A stretch of DNA of 64,000 nucleotides from Boswellia sacra (GCA_013180625.2 SNVD02006942.1:1364001-1428000), one strand, 5' to 3'. Shown: positions 1 to 13,193, counted from the first letter of the stretch. The notes: generated by a model not told the origin, from the sequence alone. Program-made: numbers and translations.

Positions 1-37
1 AGAATAATATATTATTTAGACAAAGTTTGAAATTTTT

Positions 38-208
38 AATACATTAAATTTTATTTATAAAACTGAAGGTACATTTTTTTCTTAAATATTCAAGTTTCCG
101 TTACAACTCTAAAATAACTTTTAATGCATTAAATTTTATTTAGAAAATTAAAGATTATATTACTTTTATCTTAAATATTTAAGTTTCCGTTACAACTTTA
201 AAATATTT
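38..208. repeat. imperfect two-copy tandem repeat, about 87 bp unit
   Basis: A block running from the poly-T-rich ATTAAATTTTATTTA motif to AAGTTTCCGTTACAACT occurs twice, with an offset of 85-89 bp because of small indels. It lies upstream of the copia gag start and could belong to that element's 5' LTR. I could not align it to the 3' LTR by eye. Confidence 0.6.
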
Positions 209-554
209 TTGGTACTAAAGTTGTTATAACTTTTATTAATTTATTTATTAGTTTAAAAATTCTAAACGGTTTTATTTTATTTTCAAATTTAAAATAGTTA
301 TTTAATTTAATTCTCGATTGCATATTTTTCTTAAGTGTCTACTAATTGTTTAATTAGTCTTAAATTTTATTAATTACATATTGAATATTGTGACATTTAT
401 TTTATATTTTGTGCACAGATTTATATTTGTTATGTCCTTTACTTTTAGATATTTTAGTACAAAGAAAATGAATAAGATTGCGGAAGCAAATAGTGTAAAA
501 CCTGAAAAATTTAATGGACAAAATTTTAGGAGATGACAAAGACAATTGAGATAT

Positions 555-3301
555 TGTCACATTCAATACTATATATACCGAGTATAACATTAAAACAATC
601 ATTTAATAGTGAGCTCTGTCATTTCTTTCAAAAATTATATTGACTATTATCAAATGCAGAGTTCCTAGTCACAACCACGGCATTTCACTATAGATATGTA
701 CATTCAAAATCAAAAGAATTTCTATAGTATGGTTATGTTAATATAAGGTAGTAGTCTGTGGTTGTCAAGGGAACTCCGTCAATATTGCCAAAAGTCCTCC
801 ATCCAGCACTCAATCTACTGGTCACTTGAGGCACACAATAAATTTAGTGAGTAAAACTCAGTAAGTAAGCTTAGTGGATATAATACAGTGTTTACTAACA
901 GTACATATTAGTTGCAGAACGGATACTATTCATAGATACTGTTCACTTCTTATTATTCAAGCCTTAAGTGACTTGTTGAAGAAGTTACACAGCAGAATCC
1001 TCTTTGTAGGGGTTGCGCTCCTACGCCAGTAAATCCGTATAATTGGCTAACTTCTTAGGCCATTTTCTCACTTGCCAATCATAACTCTTTTATTTCCACC
1101 ATTTCCTGTCTAAGGCCATTACACATTCTCATCCACTATCACATAAGTAAGTTCACTTCATTCACTTTCTCAATTCATCACATCCTCATGTGCATTCATA
1201 AACACATAAATCTTTCACACATAAGTTTCCTTAAGCTAACTACATTATTCATATGGATATCCATACACATATACACATTTCGTTTCAATGCACAATAAGG
1301 ACTCACATACAATATTTAGTACCGTACTAATGACATATACCATGTCCATATCACAAAATTCGGAAGCTTCCACAGTACAGTCACAGATACTTAGGAATAG
1401 TACTTTCTAACCAAGGTAGAACTTATCATATCACAATCATATCACACATATGGGCCCATATCACATAGCCACCTATTGGTGGCATCCGTAGACAAGGCAT
1501 CATCGCAGTGAGTATTTATCACATTCTCATATTGCACGAATCCGCCATCGCCATCACCCAAAGGTGACAGCCATATAGTCCTACTAGACGTTATCCTGCC
1601 CTACAGAATAGTACAGATACACATAGATGCCTACACTTGAAATAGCTCAAGGCTAGTCTGACAATCCTGGTGATACCAGCCCAATGCTACCAAATCCCAT
1701 ATAGAGAAACACATGATCCAGACCTCCCCTCAAGCTATGAGAGCTAAGTTTCCTATGTTTGGCATGCCAATCACATATTACAATCCACATTCAGTCATAT
1801 AAGAGAAGTTCTATATTAGGCTTCCAAAACAATCACAGTTCAAACATTATCGTGCCAACATTGAATAATAACACATTACATGATATAGCATACAGTAGAA
1901 TACAATCCATTGTGACCTCAGAATGGTTAGCTTACTTACCTTATACAACTCTGTTGTCGATGCTTGTCTTTATCCTAAAACAAAACAAAATCTCTTTAAG
2001 GTCACCATACACATTGGTGAAATAATTCTCCTTTTTGGCTCTATTTCTATACATACTCCATCAAACAATTTATAACGAACAATTGTCTATTCCAAAATCC
2101 ACACAATTGCATAGGCAACTTTTTCACTCATATAACATGTCTCCTTGAAATATTTAGAGCCAAAGAAGGTCATATGCCCACTCAAAATAACTTAATTCAG
2201 TAACTCAACAATTCTGCCAATGCATTCATTTTACTAACCAATACAGACTTAAAAATTTGTAGGAATTCCAATCCTACTCAATTGGCTATAAAAATTTACA
2301 GTCTAGTATATAACACATATGTATACCTCCATACCAAAAATCATGGCTTTTCAAGGGGTTTAAGTCATTCAAACCCAATTATTTCTAACTGCCCTGTTTT
2401 GGAAACTAAAAATTCCAGTTTTATCAAGCCAATTTTAAAAATTCATAACAATTCATACAGAGCTTTAATCTTAGTGAAAATTTACAGTTTCATATCTGAC
2501 ACATAAAAAGACTTACATACCAAAAATAAAGTAATTCTACAAAGATTTGGATCATCAACTAAAATCATTTTCCCCTACTCTGTTCTAAGACAGGGGAAAT
2601 GTGCAATTCTATACCAGAAGTTCAAAAATTCACTACAATTCACATACGTCGAATTTTTGAGTGAATCCAATTTCTATACACTCCTGGTCATGTCTATTTT
2701 CATCACTAAAATTTCTAGAAGCAGAAAACATTTTCCTAATTTTTAGAAATTTTCGGAATATGCACTATTTAGTGTAAAAACACTGCAGGATTTGAACTAA
2801 ACTCTCATTTCTAGCTTTGCATCCTCATCCCCTTACTTAGATACCTTCAAATCTCATTCAAATTCACATTTTCACAGAATTTATAGCATACCAAACAACA
2901 ATTCTCATACTCACATCTCAAGCCAAAGGAATTCTTGCAAATATATAAACAATAAAACAAGAATTCCAAAGAAGAGATGAGTTCTTACCACTTCTTCCTT
3001 TCTTCTCCTTCCTTTCCTTGAGTTGTTGGTGGTTTGTGTGAAAACTTTTGAGAGAGTGAAGACTGGGAACGTGTAAGCAAGGAGGAAAAATGAAAGAATT
3101 CTAGAACTCCCCCCTTTTATAAACAAACATTAGGCTAAATTACCATTTAGTCCTCTCTTCCCTTTTTATTATCATTAAGCCCATCATTCTTTCATTATTT
3201 ACACTCCAATTTAAATATATCACATATACATTAACACATATTAATACACATATATTCATAATATATAACACAATGTATATTACAAAATTTAAAATGTTAT
3301 A
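555..3301 (-). mobile_element. solo LTR (2747 bp) nested in the copia gag, TSD GATAT
   Basis: The insert starts TGTCACATTC and ends AAAATGTTATA, and is bounded by perfect 5-bp copies of GATAT (550-554 and 3302-3306). On the minus strand it runs from TATAACATTTT to GAATGTGACA, close to the TG(T)AACA...TGTGACA ends of plant Ty3/gypsy LTRs. A minus-strand TATA box (RC of 3115-3121) precedes a CT-rich leader-like stretch, as an LTR promoter would. No gag or pol is present inside, so a solo LTR is the simplest reading. The length suits long-LTR gypsy lineages. The lineage assignment is inference. Confidence 0.7.
3115..3121 (-). promoter_or_regulatory. TATA box of the nested solo LTR
   Basis: The minus strand reads TTTATAAAAGGGGGG here, a good plant TATA box. 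It lies about 180 bp inside the LTR start in element orientation and is followed by a pyrimidine-rich stretch. Confidence 0.45.
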
Positions 3302-4189
3302 GATATTGGCTTACTGTTGTAGGTTTAATTTTGCTTATTGAACCAACTAGTCAGCCTAGTGAACCATCTAGTCAACCTAGTGATGAATCTGCAACCCAAC
3401 AAGCCGCTAGTTCCACTTTTACTTACACAACTCAAATGTCAAAAGAGGAGATAGATTATCATTGTCACAATAGAATATTCAGTGCTTTATCAGATCATCT
3501 CATGATGTTTATGAAACTAAAAAAATGCCTTAGAATTGTGGAATACTCTTAAAGCTGTTTATGGAATAGAAGACACTAGTCTAGATAGATTTATTGTTTC
3601 AAATTTTAATCTTTATAAAATGATGGATTCTAAGCCAATTAGAGATCAAATTCATGAGTTCCAAGAACTTTTGAGAAGAGTTGAGAAAAATGGTACTACT
3701 CTTAGTGAAGATTTTAAGGTGTCATGTTTAATAGAAAAGTTACTTACTAGTTGGTCTAATTTTTCCAAATCTTTAAAACATAGACAAGAAACTCTTTCTA
3801 TGACATAAGTGATTAACTCACTTACAATTGAAGAAAACAATAGAGTTGGTACTATTAATCAAATTGAAAGTACTAAAGTAAACTTAGTTGAAAATATAAG
3901 GAATTTCAAGAACAATAAGAGAAATGGTTTTCAACCTAGGAAAATGAGCTTTGAGAATAAGAATAATCAACATAATAGGTCTAAGAATTCTAAAGGCAAA
4001 CGGGATAGGATTTGTTATATTTGTGGAAGGTCATGTGGCAAAGGATTGCTATTACAAGAAGACAGAAGCTTACTAATCTAAGCCTAAACAACATCATAAA
4101 GATCAAAAGGATCAAGCACATATCTTGGAAGAAGGAAGTCCAACTGAACCAAATGAATCTCTCATTAGGTATAATAATTCTAATTTTTT

Positions 4190-7100
4190 GAGTGTCAACT
4201 TTACTTATGAAAATAATGAATGGTGGTTCGATTCAGGCGTGAATATTCATGTTTGTTCTGATATAAGTTATTTTAAAAATTATTAGAACTCAAGTGGAGT
4301 AAGTATAACTCTAGGCAATAATATTACCGCACAAGTACTTGAAATTGGAGATATTGAATTTAAGATGACCTCTGGAAAGACTTTAATTTCCAAGGAAGTG
4401 TGTTATGTTCCTGAAGTGAGAAGAAATCTTGTTAGTGGGTCTTCTTTTGTTCAACAAGAATACAAAATTGTTTTAGAGTCCAATAGAGTTGTAATCTATA
4501 AAAATAATGTATTTGTGGGTAAAGGTTATATTTGTGATGGTTTATTTAAGTTGAATAATTTTTCAAGATCTAATAAAGTTTTCAAAGTTTTTAATATTGA
4601 AACTTCTAATATTTGGCATGGGAGACTTGGACATGTATCTTTAAAGAAAATCAAAAAAAATGATGGATCTTGACTTAGTGCCTAAAGCTATAATTTATTT
4701 TAAACACAAATATAAGATTTGTGTTCAAGCTAAACAACCTAGGAAGCCTTATAAGTTAATTGAGAGGACAACCCAAGTTTTAGAACTTATACATAGTGAT
4801 GTTTGTGATTCTAATTGATCACCTACTAGAGAAGGAAATAGATACTTTATAACATTTATTGATTGTTATAAGTATTGTTATGTATACTTGATTAAAACTA
4901 AGGATGAGGAATTCGATAAATTTAAAGTATACAAAATTGAGGTAGAAAGTCAATTAAATAAAAGAATTAAGAAGCTTATATATGATAGAGGAGGTGAGTA
5001 TACTTTAAGTGTTTTAAGTACTTTTTGTGAAAAGAATGGTATCATTCATGAGTTAACTCCACTTTACTCACCACAATCTAATGGGGTTGCTGAGATGAAG
5101 AATAGAAATTTGATGGATATGGTAAATTCTATGTTGTTAAGTTCTAGTTTATCAGAGAATTTGTTTGGGGAAGCAATATTATATGCATGTTTTATATTGA
5201 ATAGAATAACGATTAAGGACTTAGAGAAAACTCCTTATAAAATTTGGAAAAGAATAGTTCATAATCTTAAAATCCTTAAAGTGTGGGGTTGCTTAGCTAA
5301 GGTTGGTATACCTGAGTCTAAGAGAAAGAAAATAGGACAAAAAATGATAGATACAGCTTTTATTGGATATGCCCAAAATGGTAGTACAAATAGATTTTTA
5401 GTTATAAATTCTGAAGTTAGTGGAATATTTAATAACACAATCATAGAAGCTAGAGAAGCTACTTATTTTTAAGATATTTTTCCTTTTAGAACTAGAATTC
5501 AAAAAACCATTTATGGTTTATCTACTTCAATTGATAATGAGAAAACACTTACTAATTTTTCAGTTGATGAATCATAAGTTGAACCTAAAGGAGTAAAAGA
5601 CCTAGAAAAGCAAAAGAATTTTGGAGAAGAATTTTATACTTACTTAGTAGAAGGAGATCCTAGTTCTTATAAAGAAGCTGTAACTTCTATTGATGCATCT
5701 TTGGAAGGAAGCTATAAATAGTAAATTTGAATCTATAAGTTGAAATAAGCTGTAACTTGGGTTTTAGTGGATCTTCCACCTAGGAATAAAGCAATAGATT
5801 GTAAATGGGTCTTTAGAAAGAAGTTGAAATCGGATGGTTTCATAGATAAGTATAAGACAAGACTAGTAGCAAAAGGATTTACACAAAGAGAAGGAATAGA
5901 CTATTTTGATACTTACTCACCAGTTTCTAGTATTACAACAATTAGGATTTTGATAGCTTTAGCATCTATACGTAATTTAGTTATTCATAAAATGGATGTA
6001 AAGACCACTTTTTTAAATGGAGATTTAGATGAAGAAATTTATATGAAACAACCTAAAGGTTTTATAGTGAAAGGACAAGAACACAAAGTTTGTAGGTTAG
6101 TTAAGCCTTTTTATGGTCTAAAGTAAGCTCCAAAACAATGGGATCAAAAGTTTGATGAAGTAGTTTTAGGTTATGGATTTATGATTAATGAACATGATAA
6201 GTGTGTATATTATAAGGAGATTAATAGAGCACACGTTATTTTGAGTTTGTATGTAGATGATATTTTGATTTTTGGATCGAACTTAGAGATAATAAATGAT
6301 GTAAAATCCTATTTGTCTAGAAACATTGATATGAAAGATTTGGGTGAAGCAAATGTGATTCTAGGCATGAGAATAAAGAAGACTTCTAAGGGTATTACTC
6401 TAGATCAAAAAAATTCCATTGAGAAAATGTTAAAGAAATTTGGATACTTTGATTCTAAGTTCGTATCTACTCCTAATGATCCTAAGGTCGAGTTAAAGAA
6501 GAATCAAGAAGAACCAGTATCTCAATTAAGGTATTCTCAAATTATAGGATTTTCGTTATACATAGTAAATAAAACTATGCCTGATATATCATATGCAGTG
6601 GATAAACTTAGTAGATATACTCATAATCCTAGTGAAGAGCATTGACTTACTTTAGAAATAGTGTTTAAATATTTTAAAGGAAGAATTGGTTACTCTTTAT
6701 GCTATAAAGGATTTGCAAATGTTATCAAATGATATAGTGATGCTAATTGGATTACAGACAAAGTAGATGTTAAATCCACAAGTGGTTATATGTTTCTTTT
6801 AGGAGGAGCAACTATATCTTGGGGTTTGAAGAAACAAACCTTGATTTCTAGAAGTACTATAGAGTCAGAACTCATAGCTTTAGATACTACTTGTAAAGAA
6901 GCTGAATGGATCAAGAGTCTTTTCATGGAAATGCCTTTGGTGATTAGAAATATATCGTCTATTCCTATACATTGTGATTGTAAAGTAGTTATAGATTTGG
7001 TGAAACAAACTCACACCAACAAAAAGATGAGCAGACATATAAGAGTGAGATACAAGTCTATGAGAAGTCTTTTAGGCGATGCCGTTGTAACTTTGGAGTA

Positions 7101-7197
7101 TATTAAGTCTGAGTTAAATATTGCTGATCAGTTAACTAAAGGGCTTTCCTTGAAAGCTACTAAAGAATTATCGAGGGGGATGGGCCTAAGCTCATAA
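4190..7197 (+). pseudogene. copia pol remnant: protease, integrase, RT, RNase H
   Basis: The protease is marked by W-W-F-D-S-G (near 4222). The GAG-pre-integrase has W-H-G-R-L-G-H-V-S (near 4615). The integrase core (4800-5470) retains D-R-G-G-E-Y and P-Q-S-N-G-V-A-E. The RT has W-V-F-R-K-K-L-K (5800), D-V-K-T-T-F-L-N-G-D-L (5995) and the active site Y-V-D-D (near 6250). The RNase H / C-terminal part includes S-R-S-T-I-E-S-E-L-I-A-L (6850). The frame is broken by stops near 4673, 4816 (TGA for Trp), 5472, 6124, 6643 (TGA for Trp) and 6729, plus frameshifts. RT motifs survive locally, but no continuous polyprotein can be made. Confidence 0.88.
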
Positions 7198-7768
7198 CAG
7201 AGTCACCTCGGGAGATAACCCAACCTCTGTGATTGAAGATCCCATAAAAGAGGTTCAATGGGTAGAAATAATCCATATTGTGTGACTTATTAAGCCCTAC
7301 TATTATAGAGATATCTTCGAGAAGATATACTCCAGTTAATCCCTAAGGCAAAATTGCTTCATATGTGATATTAAGGAAATGTATATTTACCTTGAATAAG
7401 TCTAAGGCAAGCATTCTCTTGCAAGGTATAGGTCACATATACCTTTGGAGGACTTACCTAAATAAGAGTTGTTGTAAGGCCACGACCATGAAGATTAAGC
7501 TGTTTTCTAAAAACTCTCACCAAAATCAAGATTGAGTGCATGATCTTTAATAGCGCTAAACCTCAAAAATCAAGTCTTTATCGATATTATGTGTGTGATA
7601 GTTTAAAGTTTGGTTAAGGAACCGAGTTCGAGATATAGTTCACCCAAGCACCTTAAATATATGCTATTAACACTAAGTGTAGGTTCAAGCTCGAAAGGCA
7701 CCTACATCAATTGCATAATATAAGGTTGCAAAATTAATTTTTTTAAAAATTTCAAACCTTTTTGTAGG

Positions 7769-8366
7769 GGACTGTTGGAATAAAAAGGTTTTAAATTTTA
7801 TGAGTTATAAATCATAATTGTGCATAAGTTACAAAATTCATTGCATGAGTTATAAAGTTTGATTTCATTTGTAGGTTACATAATTTATTAAACACATTAT
7901 GTTATAGGAGTTACACTATTAATTATATAGGTTACAAAGTCTAGGACACTAGTATATAAGGAGGTCTTTAGGTTCAATTTTAGACTTGTCATCAAAGCCA
8001 TCACTCCCCCATTTTCAATTTCAAAATTCTACAATTTTGCAACTATGACTTGTAAGACTGGTTCAAATTCTTCTGGTGATCGTGCTCTTCGAGGAGAGTG
8101 GTTGCAAGTTATTGGGTTGTATCTTAGACCTCTTGAGGACCATCTTTCACCCGCACGAAGGGGAGGACTCCTTGGTTTTAGAACAACACTTTACACATGC
8201 CTCTCATAACACAGACCAGATTTTTCTAACTTGCTTTTATAGTTTTTATATTTGTTATTTATTTTTATATTTGTTATTTGTTTTGTTATTTGTTACTTTA
8301 ATATATTTAAAATAATATTGATTGTGCATGTGTTATTTTGATGGATTAATAATATATTTCTAACGG
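7769..8366 (+). repeat. putative 3' LTR of the first copia element
   Basis: A G-rich tract (GTAGGGGAC) directly precedes TGTTGGAATAAAAAGG, a typical copia LTR opening. A plausible end lies at ...TTTCTAACG, which is nearly the inverse of the TGTTGGAA start. It contains repeated GAGTTATAAA/AGTTACAAA motifs. The right boundary is uncertain because no matching 5' LTR was found. The span 7198-7768 is the non-coding 3' part of the element. Confidence 0.5.
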
Positions 8367-8566
8367 TATGGCTAGCAAAAACAAATTGTTGATCCTTTAC
8401 AACCTCAATAGTCAATATATACTGGTCATGTCTTGAGCCAGTATAATGAAATTCAGGAGAAACGATCGAAGCAACTAAAAAAGAAAGCTAATGAGAATGA
8501 AAAGACACAAAATGGACATAGATAGATTAGAAAACATCTACTAGTGCCCAATATATTTTTAATGAA

Positions 8567-8625
<59 letters not shown>

Positions 8626-10310
8626 GGGATAATTATATCATCAACTACCCTTGAGTTAAGTTAGGCTTAACAATAGATATAGATGGAGAAAGACTTCCAT
8701 ATCCTTTAATGTTTGTGTTTTTTTTAGAGTAATACTATTCTTACAAATATCTATATGAACTTACTTATTATGTTATTATTTGATTGAATGAATGAATTTC
8801 AAATTTTGATAACACGAATTAGTTTAGATAAGTGTAGATGATATGACCATCATTCAATAATAACACAAATTTGTATCATATTTGTTTGTTACCACTCAGT
8901 TTTTTTAATCTGACCGATCTAGCCGTTTCCATTTTTTTTTAAAGAAATTTAAAAAAACCTATTTTACCCCTCTTAACATAAACCCTAATCTCAAATCACT
9001 TAGAAACTCTAAATCTTAAATTAATTAAACCTAATTCCTAATTAAATCAACCGAGAGTATTAAATCCTTCTTCTCCTCATTGGCTACCATGGCATTTTTT
9101 TATTTTTAATTTTTAATTTTTATTTTGTTTAAGGTTTCTCTACCATATATGCTAAAAGTCATTTGAAAAGCCAGGCCTCGCGAGTAGGATATCTCCCCTA
9201 TTTGTGTTCTTTTCTAATGCAAACAAAACAAGGAAAAGGGCAAGGATTTGCACCATCCGGGTGTGAAAGAGCAGCCGTGAGAAGCTGAAAAACCATCGTC
9301 AAACTCTAGCCATAAGATTTTTTTTTTTGTTTTCTTCTTTATATAAGAAGCCTTGCCATCTCTTTAGCTTATCAAATGAAAAAAGATAAAAAAAAAAAAT
9401 GGAATTTCTCCTATAGCTTGCGAGAGATAGAGCCCCATAGTACGAAGTAGTATCACTGTGCTCAGGGAAATAACCTCCTCTCGATGCCCTTTTTCTCATC
9501 AATGTTATGATCCTCTTATAGCGGTAGGTATATGTGGGGACAAGTTATTTATTTAGTTTATATTAAGAAGGGATTCGTATCCCTCCTAGTAAAGAGTCTG
9601 GTTATTTAATGATGAACAGTTGATGATAATTTCTAAAAAATAATTTTGTAAAACTTTTGTTTCATTCTTAATGAGAGGGTCTTATGGAAGAGGAAAAAGT
9701 TGAGTTTTCTTGTTATTTCCTCTTAAATGGTATCATTCAACGTATTGGCACCAAGATCAGCCACTCACAGCACATTAAAGAATGAAATAATGTTATTCTT
9801 ATTCAATATAAGTCGCCAACGAATCCAATATTCTTATTCCTCAAACTTTTTTTTTCCAATCCGCAGCAAATCACAGTGATCAAGCACCCATTTCCAAGAG
9901 TTTGTCGCTGGTTCCTAAGGCAATTCCAAGCAGTTCTGTGAAAAGAACTTTGATCGTACAAGTTTTCGCGGGTGTTGGAGGATCCACTCGCCATTGAAAA
10001 GAATTTAAAAAATTTAGCATTTTCCGTGATCAACACACAACTAGATGGGATGGATTTTTATTTTTATTTTTTTTATTTTTTCTTTCTTTAACAAGTTCCA
10101 GTGGTGCTTGGTTGGTATTATTGGACATGGTTTGGTATTTTAGAGAAATTTATCAAAACTTCCATTTTAGTGTTAAAGATGGCTAGATGTTGCTTCTTGT
10201 TATTTGACTTTCTTGGATGCTTGACTTCTTGATTTATTACCCCTTATTATTATTATTACTATTATTAACAATTGAACTTGGAGAGACCAAGTAGTTAAAT
10301 ACTCTCCCCA
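8367..10310. other. intergenic DNA, no recognisable gene
   Basis: AT-rich sequence with a long ATT microsatellite. A short open stretch near 8430-8520 has a charged E-K-R-S-K-Q-L-K-K-K-A-N-E-N-E-K reading, possibly a transposase scrap, but too short to assign. The stretch 9803-10036 also has an open frame on both strands without recognisable motifs. Confidence 0.4.
8567..8625. repeat. (ATT)n microsatellite, about 19 units
   Basis: An uninterrupted run of ATT trinucleotides, likely polymorphic in length. Confidence 0.95.
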
Positions 10311-10600
10311 CTACAAGAAAAATGTTCATATTTGACGGTTTTGACCGCCAAATAAGTATATATTTGGCGGTCTTGAAAGCGCCACCAATGACACCGCCAA
10401 ATATAGTCAATTTGGCGGTTGGTCAACATGCCAAATATGCACCTGACTATACTTGGCGGTTTTTGGCTGCCAAGTATAATAGTTTTAAAAATTTTTAAAA
10501 ATATGTATACTACCTTACTATACTTGGCGATTTTTGGCCGCCAAGTATAATAGTTTTAAAAATTAAAAAATTATTACTTGGCATTTTTTAGCCGCCAAGT
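10311..10600 (+). mobile_element. CACTA (En/Spm) left terminus with subterminal repeats
   Basis: The sequence CACTACAAGAAAAATG at 10311 is the canonical plant CACTA terminal inverted repeat. It is followed by a subterminal array of TTTGGCGGT / CTTGGCGGT motifs in both orientations (ACCGCCAA on the other strand), the kind of array bound by the element's own protein in En/Spm. The matching right end (TTTTTCTTGTAGTG) was not found, so the extent is unknown. No transposase is visible, so this is a non-autonomous or truncated copy. Exon fragments of two unrelated genes lie to its right. Confidence 0.8.
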
Positions 10601-12611
10601 ATTTAGAAAAAATTAATATATATAATAGGTATTTTAAAAAATTTAAGAAATTCATAATTTGTATCATTTATAACATTAAACAAATTTCTCATAAAACTCC
10701 TAAGTTCCCAATGATAAACTCAGTATCGAGGCATACTGGAAATATTTAGCATACTGGAAATAGGTATTGAAATATTTAGCATACTGGAAAAAAGCTAAAG
10801 CACAAGAGCCAAGTCGGTAAAAACGTAAAAGCATACTAGAAATAGGTATTTGAACTTCAACAGTAGCTCCATAATTGAACCATAATGTGAGAAGATGAAG
10901 TATATCCTGAACAAAATGCCAAAATTTGTAGAAAAGTTTACTTCGTATTCTGGAGCATTTGATACAACAAAACAGCACCAAAAAATTCTTGTAAAATTTG
11001 AAATGGACCCATTATATGTAACATTGACAATAAACTACTTTCACTAACATTCAAGCCAGCTTCAACATTTGGAATGAATATATATGTTTCCTTTTAAGAG
11101 AAGGCAAAAAATTTTATTAAATTCAAATACCACTGGCAAGTGTCTATTCTCGACATATAAGGGGATGAGAAAGAGGTAGAGAGAACGGGGAGCAAACTTT
11201 ACAAACGGCCACATAATATGCCTGCGCAATCTCAATCACCATTTTTTACCTCTCTTGGGATGCTATAGTTTTAAATTTTTAATCAACTTTCTGCAATCCA
11301 AGCATAAACACCCATCCATTAAACTGCATTAAACTCTGGCACAGAATTCCATGAGGTTATCCCCTAATAACTGCTTCCAACTACACTATGTCTTTCCATA
11401 ATGATCAGTCAAGCAATACACAGTTTAACAGATTTAGTTTTTCTAAATAAAAAGTTCTAAATAGGTACACCAAGCTCAACAGAGGAACGTTGCACTGAAA
11501 TCAACATTACATATATATGCAACTTCTACTTTCCCAATTCAAACTGAACTAAATAAAAGAACTGCTTTTCTGGATTATACACAACTATAACATGCAATGA
11601 TTGAACAATGTCTAACACTTACAACTATTATCTCTCTTCTTATCACATTTTCAGAGCAGGGAGAGCATATGGAGATTAATTGCTCTAAGTTGACAAACTA
11701 GTCCAATGTAGCTACCACAAGACTAACAGTTCACTTCAATTTTTCCAAATGCTTGATCAAATTCATTTCATCAACTAACTATGAAGAGTATACAACAAAA
11801 CCCAACAAAGAAAGATAAACAGACAAAAATGGATTTAATTAGCCTGACCACTAAATTCCAATAACAAAGAAATGGATAAATTTCAAATGACTGTTCATAA
11901 TCACAGGTATGCACTATGCTAGATTATATATAAGCATCTATTATCTTATGTGAAAGGTGACCTAAATCAGTGAAAGAATGATAAATCATAGGTATATAAA
12001 CATCAGTGGCAAGCCTTGTTTTAATGAAAGAATTTCTCAGTTCTTATCTTGTTTTGTTTCTTCTCCATATCAATGAGAAAAAGTTTTATGCAATCCACAT
12101 CATCAGAAAATAACATGCTCTAGAAAATGAACAAGCACCTCTTGAGTAAAAAAAAGAAAAAATAGTATTCTAGAGCTCCCTCACCATCCTTGAACCCGTG
12201 TTGCAAACCTATCTATGGATATTCTCCAAAACTAAAGTACGAATACCACAAGACGAGCTTTTGAGCCACCAAAAATAAATACAAGACACTACAGTCATGA
12301 TAACCTAAAGAAATTATAAACAAATCCTAATCTCTATTTTTCTTTATTCGCCCATAAGAATCTTGCGGAAAGCAGAGAATGATGTTTGAAAAAAAAAGTC
12401 ACTTTCTTTGTTCTATTAGAATACGCAGGTTCTAAAATTTCATGCTTAATAAGCTAGCCTATGAGACCAAATACATTTTTATAAGCTCAAAAGTTCTAGC
12501 AGGCTATCCCACTGTCATGTCCATATTCACAGCCTAACAAATGAAAGCTTTTGATCACACCTGTGGTAACATAATGATCATACTGGTTTTGATACAGAAA
12601 GGAGTACATAC
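10601..12611. other. intron-like AT-rich DNA between CACTA end and PP28 exons
   Basis: No coding motif was recognised. Near 10715-10850 the motif AGCATACTGGAAAT recurs several times. The texture resembles plant intron sequence and it may be internal CACTA or captured intronic DNA. Confidence 0.35.
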
Positions 12612-12824
12612 CTTTCACGCCTAGAGAGTTCAGTTGTTTTCCCAACCTGGAACATACACTCTTGATTACTCAAGCCAGCTTGAGATCTAAAATTACAAGA
12701 TTGAAATAATTGGGAATAAGACATATCCATAAACACTTACATCAGTGTCTCTAGCCTTCACATTCTTTGATTTAGCCAAATTAGGATTCTCGATCTCAAT
12801 AATTCCATGGGTGCCTTTCTTTTT
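12612..12824 (-). pseudogene. two exons of a PP28/PDAP1-type phosphoprotein gene (fragment)
   Basis: Minus-strand exon 12741-12824 (84 bp, in phase) is flanked by an AG acceptor and a GTAAGT donor. It reads KKKGTHGIIEIENPNLAK..., ending A-R-D-T-D. The next exon, 12612-12646, lies between CAG and GTATGT and reads VGKTTELSRRER. Together these match the core of the plant 28 kDa heat- and acid-stable phosphoprotein (casein kinase substrate PP28 domain), as I recall the family. The acidic N-terminal exon and the long basic C-terminal helix are absent from flanking DNA. The fragment is therefore isolated, consistent with capture by the CACTA element starting at 10311. The reading frame is intact across the splice, but no full product is possible. 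Confidence 0.75.
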
Positions 12825-13193
12825 CTGCCAACATTGGGAACAAATTCAACCAGGAGAAAAATGAACATGAAATTTTCAAATGAATAAAGTTCACAGGAAT
12901 CAATTGATTCATCAAATTGTGCTTGCAAGTAATAACCAAACTAAAATGCTTGCAAGTAATATCTGTTAGGATGACCTATTTACCTAACAGATAAGTTCTA
13001 ACATCTGATAAAGTAGCAAGAGCATAAGGCTGCTAGCAATATCCTAGCAAAAATTTTTAGCATATATCAAGCACAAAATAGAAGAATTATATAAATTTTG
13101 TAAGAGAATTAATTCACTTACTGTCTCGACTACCAACAGCTAGGTATGAAAAAGGATTCATTTACATTCATCAGCATTTACTAGTTATAGTTT

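Larger units (their letters stand above)
468..4081 (+). pseudogene. copia gag, broken (two segments 468-554 and 3307-4081)
   Basis: The capsid polyprotein starts MNKIAEANSVKPEKFNGQNF, the usual plant copia opening with a K-F-N/D-G-x-N-F motif. Codon 23 (534-536) is TGA where a Trp is expected. Removing 555-3301 and one GATAT copy rejoins the frame as ...Arg-Tyr-Trp-Leu-Thr-Val-Val-Gly. Downstream come a Ser/Gln/Pro-rich linker (near 3340-3410), the UBN2-type gag region (3550-3800) with a frameshift near 3535 and a TAA at 3806, and a damaged CCHC zinc knuckle beginning C-Y-I-C near 4013. The gag would package element RNA. This copy is dead. Confidence 0.85.
468..8366 (+). mobile_element. degenerate Ty1/copia retrotransposon, split by a nested solo LTR
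   Basis: The order is gag, protease, GAG-pre-integrase, integrase, reverse transcriptase and RNase H on the plus strand, which is the Ty1/copia order because integrase precedes RT. gag begins at 468 and is interrupted at 554 by foreign DNA up to 3301. Coding resumes in frame at 3307 and pol ends near 7197. A putative 3' LTR starts at 7769. No clear 5' LTR or tRNA-iMet primer site is visible upstream of 468, so the 5' boundary is unknown. Many stops and frameshifts make it immobile. Several stops are TGA at conserved Trp positions (534, 4816, 6643), as expected from C-to-T decay of methylated DNA. Confidence 0.85.

Noticed and set aside
9803..10036. possible short gene fragment
   Set aside because: Both strands are open but neither gives a recognisable domain or splice pattern.
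10700..10981. 93-codon minus-strand frame with F-Q-Y-A-K-Y-F repeats
   Set aside because: Repetition comes from the DNA motif AGCATACTGGAAAT; no domain is recognised.
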